Shown here: one piece after another, positions 9,283-18,241 of the stretch
How positions within the stretch are numbered: position 1 is the stretch's first letter
Layout: every line of letters starts with the position of its first letter
Source of the DNA: Algoriphagus sp. A40
Lineage (GTDB): Bacteria; Bacteroidota; Bacteroidia; Cytophagales; Cyclobacteriaceae
Length of the DNA stretch: 50,306 nt
Direction: 5' to 3'
NCBI RefSeq assembly: GCF_002002735.1
Contig: NZ_MUNY01000064.1
Span: forward strand, 1-50,306
The notes under the pieces: generated by a model
The model's input: the letters and a program-made list of their open reading frames with translations, nothing else
What the model was told of the DNA's origin: nothing
Databases searched by the model: none
Made by a program: the position numbers and the translations under genes

Positions 9283-10737
9283 TTAAGCAATCAGGTCTTT
9301 TACTACTTTGCCATGCACATCCGTGAGGCGGTACCTTCTTCCAAGGTGTTTGTAGATGAGTTTTTCGTGGTCAATTCCCATCAAATGCATCACTGTGGCT
9401 TGGAAATCATGGACATGGACGGGGTTTTCGGTGATGTTGTAGCCAAAGTCATCCGTCTCGCCATAGACCATTCCGGACTTCACTCCTCCACCTGCCATGA
9501 AAATGGAGAACGCTCGCGGATGGTGATCCCTTCCATAATTTTCAGGAAGGATTTTTCCCTGACAGTAATTGGTTCGGCCAAACTCTCCACCCCAAATGAT
9601 CAATGTTTCGTCCAATAAACCTCGTTGTTTCAAGTCTGTGATCAATCCGGCTGTGGCTTGATCCACATCTTTGGCTTGACCGATCATTTGGTTTGGCAGG
9701 TCACCATGGGCATCCCAACCCTGGTGATAAAGCTGGACAAATCGGACTCCGTTTTCAGAGAGTTTTCTGGCCAAAAGGCAGTTGGCGGCATACGTTCCCG
9801 GCACCAGACAATCCGGTCCGTAGAGCTTCACCACGCTGTCAGGTTCCTTGGTGGTGTCTGTGATTTCCGGTACAGCAGTCTGCATGCGATAGGCCATTTC
9901 ATATTGCTGGACTTTGGCATTGATTTGCGGATCATTGAATTCCTGATAGTTCAATTCATTCATTGCTGCGATCTGGTCCACCATTTTTCTGCGCTGGTCG
10001 CGGCTCATTCCATTCGGGTCAGACAGGTAAAGCACCGGATCGTCTGAATTGGAAAATTGGACTCCTTGGTGGGTTGCATCCAGGAATCCATTACTCCATA
10101 GCTTGGAATACACACCTTGTCCGTTTCCTTTTCCACGGCTCAAAAGCACGCAGAAAGCAGGAAGGTTGGCGTTTTCACTTCCCAATCCATAGCTCAGCCA
10201 TGAACCCATGCTTGGTCGATTGCCAACCTGAGCACCGGTTTGGAAAAAGGTCAAAGCGGGATCGTGATTGATTGCTTCGGTATGCATGGATTTGACGATC
10301 AGTAGATCATCGACCACGCTGGAAATGTGTGGGAAAATGGAGGAAATCCAGGCTCTGCTTTCACCATATTGGTTGAAACCAAAATAGGAACCGACCAAAG
10401 GGAAGGAGCTTTGTCCTGCTGTCATTCCGGTCAGTCGCTGACCTGCCCGAATGGAATCTGGAAGTTCCTGACCAAAGTTCTTGTTCAAAAGAGGTTTGTA
10501 ATCGAAGGTCTCCAGCTGTGAGGGTGCACCGTTTTGGAAAAGGTAAATGATCCGTTTTGCCTTTGGGGCAAAATGCGGCAAGGCACGCATCAAACCATCC
10601 TCAGCTTCTTGCTTTCCGGAAAATAAATCCGGAATCAAAAGGGAGCCCAATGCAACACTTCCTATCCCCAAGCTCAGCCTGGAAAGAAATTTCCTGCGGT
10701 TGTGATTAAGCCCCTGCTCTAATAGTTCCTTTTCCAT
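9283..10737 (-). CDS. DUF1501 protein with twin-arginine signal
   Basis: A 484-residue member of the DUF1501 family, which is distantly alkaline-phosphatase/sulfatase-like. The N-terminus carries a Tat-type signal (NRRKFLSRLSLGIG, residues 12-25), so it is probably exported folded. Conserved family features include the histidine-rich GRDHHPRAF segment and the GGEFGRT motif near residue 385. It starts 1 nt after the stop of the PSD1 gene and 9 nt before the next gene, so the three are almost certainly co-transcribed and probably translationally coupled. DUF1501 and PSD1/DUF1549/DUF1553 proteins are a known gene pair of unknown function, abundant in Planctomycetes. The family assignment is firm; the reaction is unknown. 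Confidence 0.92.
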   Translation of the reverse strand: MEKELLEQGLNHNRRKFLSRLSLGIGSVALGSLLIPDLFSGKQEAEDGLMRALPHFAPKAKRIIYLFQNGAPSQLETFDYKPLLNKNFGQELPDSIRAGQRLTGMTAGQSSFPLVGSYFGFNQYGESRAWISSIFPHISSVVDDLLIVKSMHTEAINHDPALTFFQTGAQVGNRPSMGSWLSYGLGSENANLPAFCVLLSRGKGNGQGVYSKLWSNGFLDATHQGVQFSNSDDPVLYLSDPNGMSRDQRRKMVDQIAAMNELNYQEFNDPQINAKVQQYEMAYRMQTAVPEITDTTKEPDSVVKLYGPDCLVPGTYAANCLLARKLSENGVRFVQLYHQGWDAHGDLPNQMIGQAKDVDQATAGLITDLKQRGLLDETLIIWGGEFGRTNYCQGKILPENYGRDHHPRAFSIFMAGGGVKSGMVYGETDDFGYNITENPVHVHDFQATVMHLMGIDHEKLIYKHLGRRYRLTDVHGKVVKDLIA

Positions 10738-10738
10738 C

Positions 10739-13045
10739 TCAGCTTTTGGTTATTGTTTCTTCCAGATTATACATACTCACGATTACCTGCATCAAGGCGG
10801 CATTTTCGGGAGTGATTGCTTTTTCATTCATTGGATATTCACCGACATCCAAGGCTTTTTTGGCGTTTTCAGGATGTGCTTGAAATTCCTCCAACTGGGC
10901 TTGGTAATAATTCAATAAGAGGTCTTTCTCCTCGGATTTCATCTCCCGGCAAACTATCCGCTTGAATGCCTCTGCAATCGCCTCTTCTCCTTCAAGGTTT
11001 TCAGATAGTTTGGTTGCCAAGACCCTGGAAGCTTCCAAGACCATCGGATCATTCATCATCAACAAAGCCTGAAGGGGGGTGTTGGTTCGGTTTCGGCCGA
11101 TTTCGCATCTGTCCCGATTGCTGGAGTCGAATATGATTGCTTTCGGTGGTGGAACCGTCAGCTTGATGAAATTGTAAATTCCTCTTCGATAGAGCTTGTT
11201 TCCTGAGTCCTGAACATAAGTTGCCAAAGTTCCTCTACCGGAAGTCGCTGCTTCCCAAAGTCCGGGTGGTTGATACGGTTTCACACTTGGTCCACCGATT
11301 TCACCGTGGAGCAATCCGCTGCTTGCCAGTACCAAATCCTGAATATGCTCAGCTGACAGTCTCAATCTCGGTGCTCGGGCCAGGTAAAGGTTGTCCGGAT
11401 CAATGTCCAAGTGATCTTGGGAGATCGCTGCCGATTGCTTGTAAGTGGAAGAAAGCATGATCTGTTTGATCAGTCTTTTGATGTTCCATCCATTTTCCAT
11501 TAAATCTGCTGCCAGCCAGTTGAGCAGTTCGGGATGGGTTGGCAAATCTCCCTGCATTCCAAAGTCACCGGCAGATTTGACTATTCCTTTCCCGAAGATT
11601 TCCTGCCAAATCAGATTGACAAAGACCCGGCTGGTCAATGGATTGTTTCGGTCAGTGGCCCATTTGGCCAAACCAAGGCGGTTTTTCTCCAGATTTTCAG
11701 GAAATTCGAAAATTGAGGCAGGTGTAGATACGTCCACTGAGTCGGTCGGAGCATCGTAAACTCCCCGATCGAGAATGTAGGTGGTACGCTTTTTCTCATT
11801 TTCACCCATCACAGACACACTGAGTTTGGTCGTGTCCGAATGGTTGATGAAAGTCATGATGCTGTCGATGTCATTTCGCTCAATCCACAGGATTGGGGTT
11901 TTGGCTGGTTTGGATTGGCTAACATCTCCCTCAAATCCTTTTTCCTTGGAATTGTTGAAGAAGGCAAATAGCTCGTAGTATTCTTTCTGGGAAAATGGAT
12001 CGTACTTATGGTCGTGGCATTGTGCACATTCCATGGTAATTCCCAAAATCCCTTTGCTGAAAGTGTTTGTTTTGTCAAGGACATATTCGATCCGGTATTC
12101 TTCCTCGATGATCCCGCCTTCTTCGGTGTACTTATGGTTTCTGTTAAAAGCCGTGGCCAAAATCTGCTCTTTGGTGGCGTTTGGCAGGAGATCTCCGGCA
12201 AGTTGCCAGGTCAAAAATTGGTCATACGGAAGGTTATTGTTGAATGCATGAATCACCCAATCCCGGTAAGGCCACTGGGATCGGACCTCGTCATCCTGAT
12301 AGCCATAGCTGTCGGCATAGCGTGAGATATCCATCCAAAGCACGCCAAGTTTTTCTCCAAAGGCAGGCTGCTGAAGCAATTCATCCAATAGTTTTTCATA
12401 GGTATTTTCACCTGAAAAATCCGCGTATTTGTCCAGAATCTCAGGAGTAGGGGGAAGTCCAGCAATGTCGAGACTGGCTCTTTTGATCAGTTCATGAGGC
12501 TTGGCTTCCGGATTTGGCTCCAGCTTTTTAGCCAGCATTTTCCGAAAAGTAAAGGCATCGATTTCATTGGTTCCCCAATCTGACTTAGGGACGGCCGGTT
12601 TTTCCACTTTCAAAAAGGCCCAATGCGGCTCGTATTTGGCGCCCTGCTCGATCCATTTTTTGATCAAGGTGATTTCCTCTGGAGAAAGCGAAAGATTAGA
12701 CTCCGGCGGAGGCATCAGCTCACCGGGATCTTCTGAAATGATTCTATGGTAAACTTGGGATTGGTCGGGATTTCCTGCTACAAGTGCAAACTTTCCGGGA
12801 CTTTCCTTTAGTGCTTTAAAAGCACCTTCTTCGGTGTCGAGCCGCAAATCTGCCTCCCGCTTATTGGCGTCAGGTCCGTGGCAGGCGAAGCATTTATCAG
12901 AAAGGATCGGTCGGATATGAAAGTTGTAGCTGATCTGGTCAGAACCTTCCAATTCGATTGATTCGGCACTTTTTGATCCACAACTCCAAGCTAGAATTGC
13001 CGGAATTATCATCCCAAAAAGGTGCAGGGATTTGAAGGAGGTCAT
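10739..13045 (-). CDS. PSD1 cytochrome / DUF1549 / DUF1553 lipoprotein
   Basis: A 768-residue putative lipoprotein: hydrophobic N-terminus with lipobox LAWSC (C22). A planctomycete cytochrome C domain has heme motif CFACH (C52, C55, H56) and a downstream Met-containing MPPPES segment as a possible axial ligand. The DUF1549 domain follows and contains a second CxxCH (CAQCHDHKYDPF), conserved in this family. The C-terminal DUF1553 domain runs from about residue 445. First gene of the three-gene operon, divergent from the TonB receptor across a 363-bp spacer. Such proteins are thought to be electron-transfer or oxidative components of polysaccharide breakdown, but no activity is established. The assignment rests on clear full-length domain order; covalent heme binding is inferred from the motifs. 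Confidence 0.92.
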   Translation of the reverse strand: MTSFKSLHLFGMIIPAILAWSCGSKSAESIELEGSDQISYNFHIRPILSDKCFACHGPDANKREADLRLDTEEGAFKALKESPGKFALVAGNPDQSQVYHRIISEDPGELMPPPESNLSLSPEEITLIKKWIEQGAKYEPHWAFLKVEKPAVPKSDWGTNEIDAFTFRKMLAKKLEPNPEAKPHELIKRASLDIAGLPPTPEILDKYADFSGENTYEKLLDELLQQPAFGEKLGVLWMDISRYADSYGYQDDEVRSQWPYRDWVIHAFNNNLPYDQFLTWQLAGDLLPNATKEQILATAFNRNHKYTEEGGIIEEEYRIEYVLDKTNTFSKGILGITMECAQCHDHKYDPFSQKEYYELFAFFNNSKEKGFEGDVSQSKPAKTPILWIERNDIDSIMTFINHSDTTKLSVSVMGENEKKRTTYILDRGVYDAPTDSVDVSTPASIFEFPENLEKNRLGLAKWATDRNNPLTSRVFVNLIWQEIFGKGIVKSAGDFGMQGDLPTHPELLNWLAADLMENGWNIKRLIKQIMLSSTYKQSAAISQDHLDIDPDNLYLARAPRLRLSAEHIQDLVLASSGLLHGEIGGPSVKPYQPPGLWEAATSGRGTLATYVQDSGNKLYRRGIYNFIKLTVPPPKAIIFDSSNRDRCEIGRNRTNTPLQALLMMNDPMVLEASRVLATKLSENLEGEEAIAEAFKRIVCREMKSEEKDLLLNYYQAQLEEFQAHPENAKKALDVGEYPMNEKAITPENAALMQVIVSMYNLEETITKS

Positions 13046-13408
13046 TTGGGTAAATTTTAAGCTTTAGGTTAATGTATTCCTGGATTTTTGAGGGCCTGGG
13101 GGAAAGAATATGCAGTAATTTAATCAGGGATACCCGAAGGGACAATTGAAGCGAAGCTTATTCTCAATATTTGATTATCTCTCATATTTCTGGCATTTCT
13201 ATTTTAGGTCATGTGCCCAAATATATACAATGGGGAGTTTATTTCATTAATTATTTGAAACAAAAGGGGCAATAGATCTTCAAAGAAAGAGGACTTTCCC
13301 CACCTTTAAAACGAAAAATAAACCGACCTTCCAACCTTTGGTGAATGAGGGAAATTTCTTTAGTTAACCTTGTAGCATATTAGGTGGCATTTGCCGTATG
13401 GGTAATCA
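13046..13408. other. Divergent promoter region, no gene seen
   Basis: A 363-bp AT-rich spacer between the divergent PSD1 operon and the TonB receptor operon. No ORF with a plausible product is seen. An element resembling the Bacteroidota -7 consensus (TAACCTTG, one mismatch to TAnnTTTG) lies at 13365-13372, with TTTG at 13337-13340. The 24-nt spacing is longer than usual, so this is only a weak promoter candidate. Confidence 0.35.
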
Positions 13409-16033
13409 ATGAAGTTTTCTTTTCTGTTTTTCCTGGTTTTGTTTTTTGCAAAACAGGCATTTCCTCAGGTCCAAAGTGACCCAAATCTACTCTCAAAGCA
13501 AATTGAGCAGTATTATTCAGCGACCGGGCAAAGAATTTTGATTTTGGACAGCGATGCTTCCAAACTCAATCCAGTCCTGGAAATCGAAGACATCAATGAG
13601 CTTCCCCAATTACTCACCCAGGATTCTCCGTATTCCTATTTTGGATTCAAGGATCATTATGTGGTCATTTTCCCCTCATTTATTAAGGAAGGCTATCAGG
13701 CTAAATCAAATACCAAAGAGGGAACTTCGGTAGCACAGTCTTTTGAGGTCAGGGGAAAAATCCGTGACAATGAAATGAAAACCGTAATTCCGGGAGCGCT
13801 TTTTTCCATTCCGCAACTTGAATTGGCGGCCCAGACAGATGTGAAAGGGGAGTTTTCTATTCAGGTGCCCGAGGGAACCTATATCGGTTATTTCAGCTCG
13901 ATGGGAAAGCAAACCGAACAAAAAATCCTCAAAGTTTACCGTAATCAGGAACTTGAGGTCACACTTTTCGAATCGGTGAGTGAGTTGGATTTGGTAACCG
14001 TGACTGACCGTGCGATTGATGCCAATGTCATGAGCACGCTTCCAGGTGCAACCCGGATGCCAATGGAGGAATTGAAGTTGTTGCCCCCACTTTTGGGTGA
14101 GGTGGACGTGATCAAAAGCATGCTGCTTTTGCCTGGGGTTTCTACGGTGGGAGAGGGTGCCTCCGGATTCAATGTCCGTGGAGGAGGGGTGGATCAAAAC
14201 TTGATCCTGATGGATGGAGCTCCGGTCTTCAATCCTTCGCACATGTTTGGTTTTTTCAGCATCTTCAACCAAGATGCGGTCAACGACGCCACGCTCTACA
14301 AAGGCGACATTCCAGCTCAATATGGAGGAAGACTCAGTTCGGTACTGGATATCCAAACCATTTCAGGTAATACCGAAGAATGGTCGCTGAACGGCGGAGT
14401 GGGATTTTTGTCGAGCAGATTGGGAGTCAATGGTCCTTTGAATGACAAGACCCAGCTGATGGCCACGGTGCGGGCTGCTTATCCTACCTGGGTTTTGAAA
14501 AAAATTCCAAACGTCAGCGTAAGTGAAAGCAGTACCAACTTTTTGGATGGCAACTTGAGACTTGACCACCAAATTAACGAGCGAAACAGCCTAACTCTCA
14601 GTGGATACACCAGCACGGATTATTTCCGATTTGGGGCAGACACCGCTTATACCTGGCAAACGAATCTTGCGAGTCTGAAATGGAAAGCGTATTGGGGGGA
14701 GAACCTGGGAAGTGAAGTCAATCTAACCTATTCCGGGTACCGCTATTCTGTTTTGGGTGAGGGTACTCCTCTGGATTTTGAACTCAAATCCACCATAGAT
14801 AACCTGGGCTTCCAGCAGCAGTTTGAATGGTCTGGAGCGAAGCTTGAAGGATTGCAATTCGGGTATCAAATCAATTCTTATCAAATGGGAATGGGTGATT
14901 TGATCCCCAATTCTGAGGAAAGTCTGGTCATCCCGGAGCAGATTCAGGATGAGAAGGGGATCGAAGGCGCTCTTTACCTTCAAATGCCTTGGAAGGTGAA
15001 TGACAGACTTCAGGGACAGATTGGCTTAAGGTATTCCCATTTTGCCGCTTTAGGACCAAAAGAAGTTTATGTCTATGAATCCGGTGTCCAAATGGAACCG
15101 GAAACTATCACAGATACCTTATACTACAATTCAGGCGATGTCATCAAATCCTATGGGGGTTTTGAACCCCGGTTTACCCTGAGATATGCTTTCACGGAGG
15201 ATTTTTCAGTTAAAGCTTCTGCCAATCGCAGCATCCAGTACCTGCATTTGTTGACCAATAATTTTGCTGCGGCCCCTGTTGACCTTTGGAAGCTGAGTGA
15301 TTCCTACATCCAGCCTCAAAAAGCCTGGCAATACGCCCTGGGACTTTACAAAAACCTCAATCAAAACAAGATTGAAACTTCCCTGGAAGTGTACTACAAG
15401 GATATGCCGAGTATCATCGAGTACCGGGATGGAGCTCAGCTATTCCTGAATCCGACTTTGGAGACCGATTTGGTGATGGGTTCAGGATATGCCTATGGTT
15501 CAGAGTTCTTGATCAGAAAGAATTCCGGAAAGCTCAACGGCTGGATTTCTTACACCTTCAGCAGGACCTTGCGCAAAGTCGTACCTGAGTATGGCGATGC
15601 AATCAACAATGGCGAGTATTTTCCCGCCAACTGGGACCAACCCCATGACTTGACAGTCGTCACTACCTGGCAGCCTGTGAGAAGGGTATCCTTCAATGCC
15701 ACTTTCAACTACCGGACTGGCAGACCGATCACCTTGCCCAGCGGAATCTATGAGATCGGAGATGATATTGTGATTGACTATCAGGAGCGAAATCAGGCAC
15801 GGATTCCAGACTATCACCGGCTCGATCTGGGGATGACCTATTACTTCTACCAAAAGAAAAACAGCAATTACAAAAGCTATATCACTTTGTCTTTTTACAA
15901 TGTGTATGCAAGAAGAAATGCTTTCTCGTGGTTTTTCCAACCCACCCCGGAACTTGGAATTCCTAAATCGTACCGATTGGCTGTGATCGGTACTGTGATT
16001 CCTTCTGTGACCTATAATTTTTCAATCAGATGA
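13409..16033 (+). CDS. TonB-dependent outer-membrane receptor with STN-like domain
   Basis: 874 residues with a signal peptide (1-20, ending AFPQ). Residues 25-90 resemble an STN/secretin-like signalling domain. Residues 112-190 form a carboxypeptidase-regulatory-like beta-sandwich. A plug domain from about 210 to 330 contains GFNVRGGGVDQNLILMDG, and a beta-barrel runs to a C-terminus ending in an aromatic-rich strand (VTYNFSIR). It should import a ligand across the outer membrane using TonB energy. The STN-like domain suggests possible anti-sigma signalling, but no sigma/anti-sigma pair lies next to it. First gene of an operon with two DUF4249 lipoproteins and an MG2-like protein (4-nt ATGA overlap with the next gene). 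This partner set is not the SusC/SusD type, so the ligand need not be a glycan. Confidence 0.92.
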   Translation: MKFSFLFFLVLFFAKQAFPQVQSDPNLLSKQIEQYYSATGQRILILDSDASKLNPVLEIEDINELPQLLTQDSPYSYFGFKDHYVVIFPSFIKEGYQAKSNTKEGTSVAQSFEVRGKIRDNEMKTVIPGALFSIPQLELAAQTDVKGEFSIQVPEGTYIGYFSSMGKQTEQKILKVYRNQELEVTLFESVSELDLVTVTDRAIDANVMSTLPGATRMPMEELKLLPPLLGEVDVIKSMLLLPGVSTVGEGASGFNVRGGGVDQNLILMDGAPVFNPSHMFGFFSIFNQDAVNDATLYKGDIPAQYGGRLSSVLDIQTISGNTEEWSLNGGVGFLSSRLGVNGPLNDKTQLMATVRAAYPTWVLKKIPNVSVSESSTNFLDGNLRLDHQINERNSLTLSGYTSTDYFRFGADTAYTWQTNLASLKWKAYWGENLGSEVNLTYSGYRYSVLGEGTPLDFELKSTIDNLGFQQQFEWSGAKLEGLQFGYQINSYQMGMGDLIPNSEESLVIPEQIQDEKGIEGALYLQMPWKVNDRLQGQIGLRYSHFAALGPKEVYVYESGVQMEPETITDTLYYNSGDVIKSYGGFEPRFTLRYAFTEDFSVKASANRSIQYLHLLTNNFAAAPVDLWKLSDSYIQPQKAWQYALGLYKNLNQNKIETSLEVYYKDMPSIIEYRDGAQLFLNPTLETDLVMGSGYAYGSEFLIRKNSGKLNGWISYTFSRTLRKVVPEYGDAINNGEYFPANWDQPHDLTVVTTWQPVRRVSFNATFNYRTGRPITLPSGIYEIGDDIVIDYQERNQARIPDYHRLDLGMTYYFYQKKNSNYKSYITLSFYNVYARRNAFSWFFQPTPELGIPKSYRLAVIGTVIPSVTYNFSIR

Positions 16034-17085
16034 GAAGACTTCTGCAAAGGATGATTTTCATAGGGGCCATTCTTGGGATTTTTTCCTGCGTGGATGAGAT
16101 CAACCTTTCTTTGGAGGAATCAAATCAAGCCCTGGTGATCGATGCCTGGGTCGGAAATATCCAGGAAGATACCTATGTGAAAGTCTTCCGGACTGCTCCT
16201 TATATCTCGGGAGCCAGCAATCCCCAGTATTTATCTGTTCCGATGAGGGCAGTTTATATAGAAAAATCCGACGGAGGAGTTACGAATTTCAGAGCATCCG
16301 GGACAAATGAATTTCGGCCTTCCGGAATTTTTGAACCCCAAGCCGGTGAAACTTATAGATTGGTAGTCGAGACTGCTGAAGGAGAAGTTTTTGAAAGCAA
16401 CTGGGAAACCATGCCTCCATCTGTAGCTATCGAAGACATTGTTGCGGAAGCTTCTGAGCGCCAGGTTATGATCTCCTCAGGACAGACTCAGTTTTTCCAA
16501 ATCAGAACTTTTGCAGAGATAAAGGCCAGAATTTCCGATCCTGGAGTTGGGGATTTGGGTTATTTGATCGAGACCTCAGGAATTGAGGAGCTGTACACAA
16601 GTTCCAGCCGTGATAACTGCGCCTGTACCTGCTATGAAAACAGGCCGAATATTTATGCTGGCATGAATGTGACCTCCAATTCCCTTTTCCAAGGCAGAAA
16701 TTTTGGAGTATCCCTCGGAGAAATTCCACTCAGCTATATTGGAAAATATTACGTCAATGCCAAGATCAAAGCCGTGACCCAATCCAACTATGATTATTTG
16801 AATCAGGTGGATAAGCAGCAGCGCAATTCGGGAAGTATTTTTGATCCGGCACCTTCCCGGATTAAAGGAAATATCAAAAAGCAGGGTGAGGAGACGCAAC
16901 TTGTATTGGGAAATTTTTTCCTCTTTCAGGAAAGCACCTTGGGAAAGGTACTTTTCAGAACCCAAATCAGAAAAGAATCCCTTGAGCTGAATCATACGCT
17001 TGAGGCCATACCCGCAGTTAATATCAGCTGTACGGAGTTTTATACGAATGCGACGACCATTGCCCCAACTCCTTTTCGACCATGA
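16030..17085 (+). CDS. DUF4249 lipoprotein, copy 1
   Basis: A 351-residue lipoprotein with lipobox GIFSC (C20), followed by the typical DUF4249 beginning (VDEINLSLE, ALVIDAWVGN). DUF4249 proteins accompany TonB receptors in Bacteroidota and are thought to be their surface or periplasmic partners. It overlaps the receptor stop by 4 nt (ATGA). A conserved NCACTCY segment gives three cysteines at 197, 199 and 201. The near-C-terminal block KQQRNSGSIFDPAP is shared with the second copy, so the two arose by tandem duplication and then diverged strongly. Confidence is high for the family; the ligand is unknown. Confidence 0.9.
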   Translation: MRRLLQRMIFIGAILGIFSCVDEINLSLEESNQALVIDAWVGNIQEDTYVKVFRTAPYISGASNPQYLSVPMRAVYIEKSDGGVTNFRASGTNEFRPSGIFEPQAGETYRLVVETAEGEVFESNWETMPPSVAIEDIVAEASERQVMISSGQTQFFQIRTFAEIKARISDPGVGDLGYLIETSGIEELYTSSSRDNCACTCYENRPNIYAGMNVTSNSLFQGRNFGVSLGEIPLSYIGKYYVNAKIKAVTQSNYDYLNQVDKQQRNSGSIFDPAPSRIKGNIKKQGEETQLVLGNFFLFQESTLGKVLFRTQIRKESLELNHTLEAIPAVNISCTEFYTNATTIAPTPFRP

Positions 17086-17195
17086 AGCTAGATAGCCCTG
17101 TTGGGATCTGCCCGAGTTTTGTCCTTCGTTCAGGAATTCCTGACGGAAAATGGAATGCTGTAGCTTTTGTCCGTCCTAAATTGATGATCGGATGA
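17082..17195 (+). CDS. Possible 37-codon ORF bridging the two DUF4249 genes
   Basis: ATG at 17082 overlaps the stop of DUF4249 copy 1 by 4 nt (ATGA), and the TGA at 17193-17195 overlaps the ATG of copy 2 by 4 nt. The 37-residue product (begins MKLDSPVG, ends RPKLMIG) resembles nothing I know and has no signal peptide. The exact fit at both ends suggests a translational-coupling ORF that carries ribosomes across the 106-nt gap between the annotated genes. It could instead be the remnant of a deleted gene, or chance. Confidence 0.35.
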   Translation: MKLDSPVGICPSFVLRSGIPDGKWNAVAFVRPKLMIG

Positions 17196-18241
17196 GAAAG
17201 ACAGCTCTTTTCCTGTTCATTTTTTCCTTCGCTTTGGCTTCCTGCGTCGATGAGATTTACCTGGAAGTTCCGTCCGAAAAATCAAATCTGGTTATAGATG
17301 CCTGGCTTGGTCCAACTTCCAGCCAGTCGTATGTAAGAGTTTACCGTTCTGCTCCATTTCTATCGGGTTCTATTGCTCCTAACTACGTCAAAGTTCCGGT
17401 GACCCGAATGTATGTCGAAGTCGAAAGCGGTGAGAAAGTATATTTTCGAAATAGCCCAGATTCGGCGCTTTATTATCGGCCGGAGACTGAACGCCATTTT
17501 GAATCGGGGAAAAGGTATCGCCTGAATGTAGTGACAGATGAGGATGAGTACCAATCAGACTGGTCCCTGATGCCAGAGCCCTCTTTTTTTGACGGGTTTG
17601 AAGCAGTAGCCAAAGAAAAACCTGTCTATGTAATTTCCGGAAGTACCTTGGTTCTGGTCAATGGGGCGTCAGCTGATTTGAATGTGAATATTACCAACCC
17701 CTCAGGCGAAGAGGTAGGCTATTTGATCAATACCACAGGAGTGTCCGAGGTCTTCACGACAGGAGACGCTGAAAACTGCGTGTGCAACTGTTATATGGAC
17801 GAACCATTGCTTTTCTCGGGAATGAATCTGGAGTCGAGCGGATCAGGCAACAGCCCAAAGCCGGTTACACTTGCCGAATTGGATGTCACTTCTTTGGGGA
17901 GATTTCACATTTGGTCAACGATCAAGACTATTTCCCAAGCCAACCTGGAATACCTTCAGTTGATCAATAAGCAACAGCGAAATACAGGAAGTATTTTCGA
18001 TCCAGCCCCTTTCAAGATCAAGGGGAATATAAAGAGCGTTTCCAATCCTGAGAAGGAAGTGTTGGGGAACTTTATGGTTTTCCAGGAAAATGCCTTTAAC
18101 CAAATGGTTTATCGATCAGCGATTTACCAGCAAAATCCGGCTTTGCCCTTTGCATTTGACGCGACGGGTCATGTGAAGTTTAACTGCAAGGAATATTATC
18201 CCTATTCGCTACCCTACACGCCCGAACCTTTCCTGCCATGA
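17192..18241 (+). CDS. DUF4249 lipoprotein, copy 2
   Basis: A 349-residue lipoprotein with lipobox ALASC (C18), then VDEIYLEVP and LVIDAWLG as in copy 1. It shares with copy 1 the triple-cysteine segment NCVCNCY (C196, C198, C200), the GYLI-TTG block before it, and KQQRNTGSIFDPAP near the C-terminus, so the two are paralogues. It overlaps the following MG2-like gene by 4 nt (ATGA 18238-18241). Probably an outer-membrane-associated partner of the TonB receptor. Why two copies are kept is unknown; hetero-partnering or different ligands are possible. Confidence 0.9.
   Translation: MRKTALFLFIFSFALASCVDEIYLEVPSEKSNLVIDAWLGPTSSQSYVRVYRSAPFLSGSIAPNYVKVPVTRMYVEVESGEKVYFRNSPDSALYYRPETERHFESGKRYRLNVVTDEDEYQSDWSLMPEPSFFDGFEAVAKEKPVYVISGSTLVLVNGASADLNVNITNPSGEEVGYLINTTGVSEVFTTGDAENCVCNCYMDEPLLFSGMNLESSGSGNSPKPVTLAELDVTSLGRFHIWSTIKTISQANLEYLQLINKQQRNTGSIFDPAPFKIKGNIKSVSNPEKEVLGNFMVFQENAFNQMVYRSAIYQQNPALPFAFDATGHVKFNCKEYYPYSLPYTPEPFLP

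Noticed and set aside
13337..13372. Firm Bacteroidota promoter for the TonB receptor
   Set aside because: The -7-like element has a mismatch and the 24-nt spacing to TTTG is too long for a confident call, so it is only mentioned in the spacer entry.
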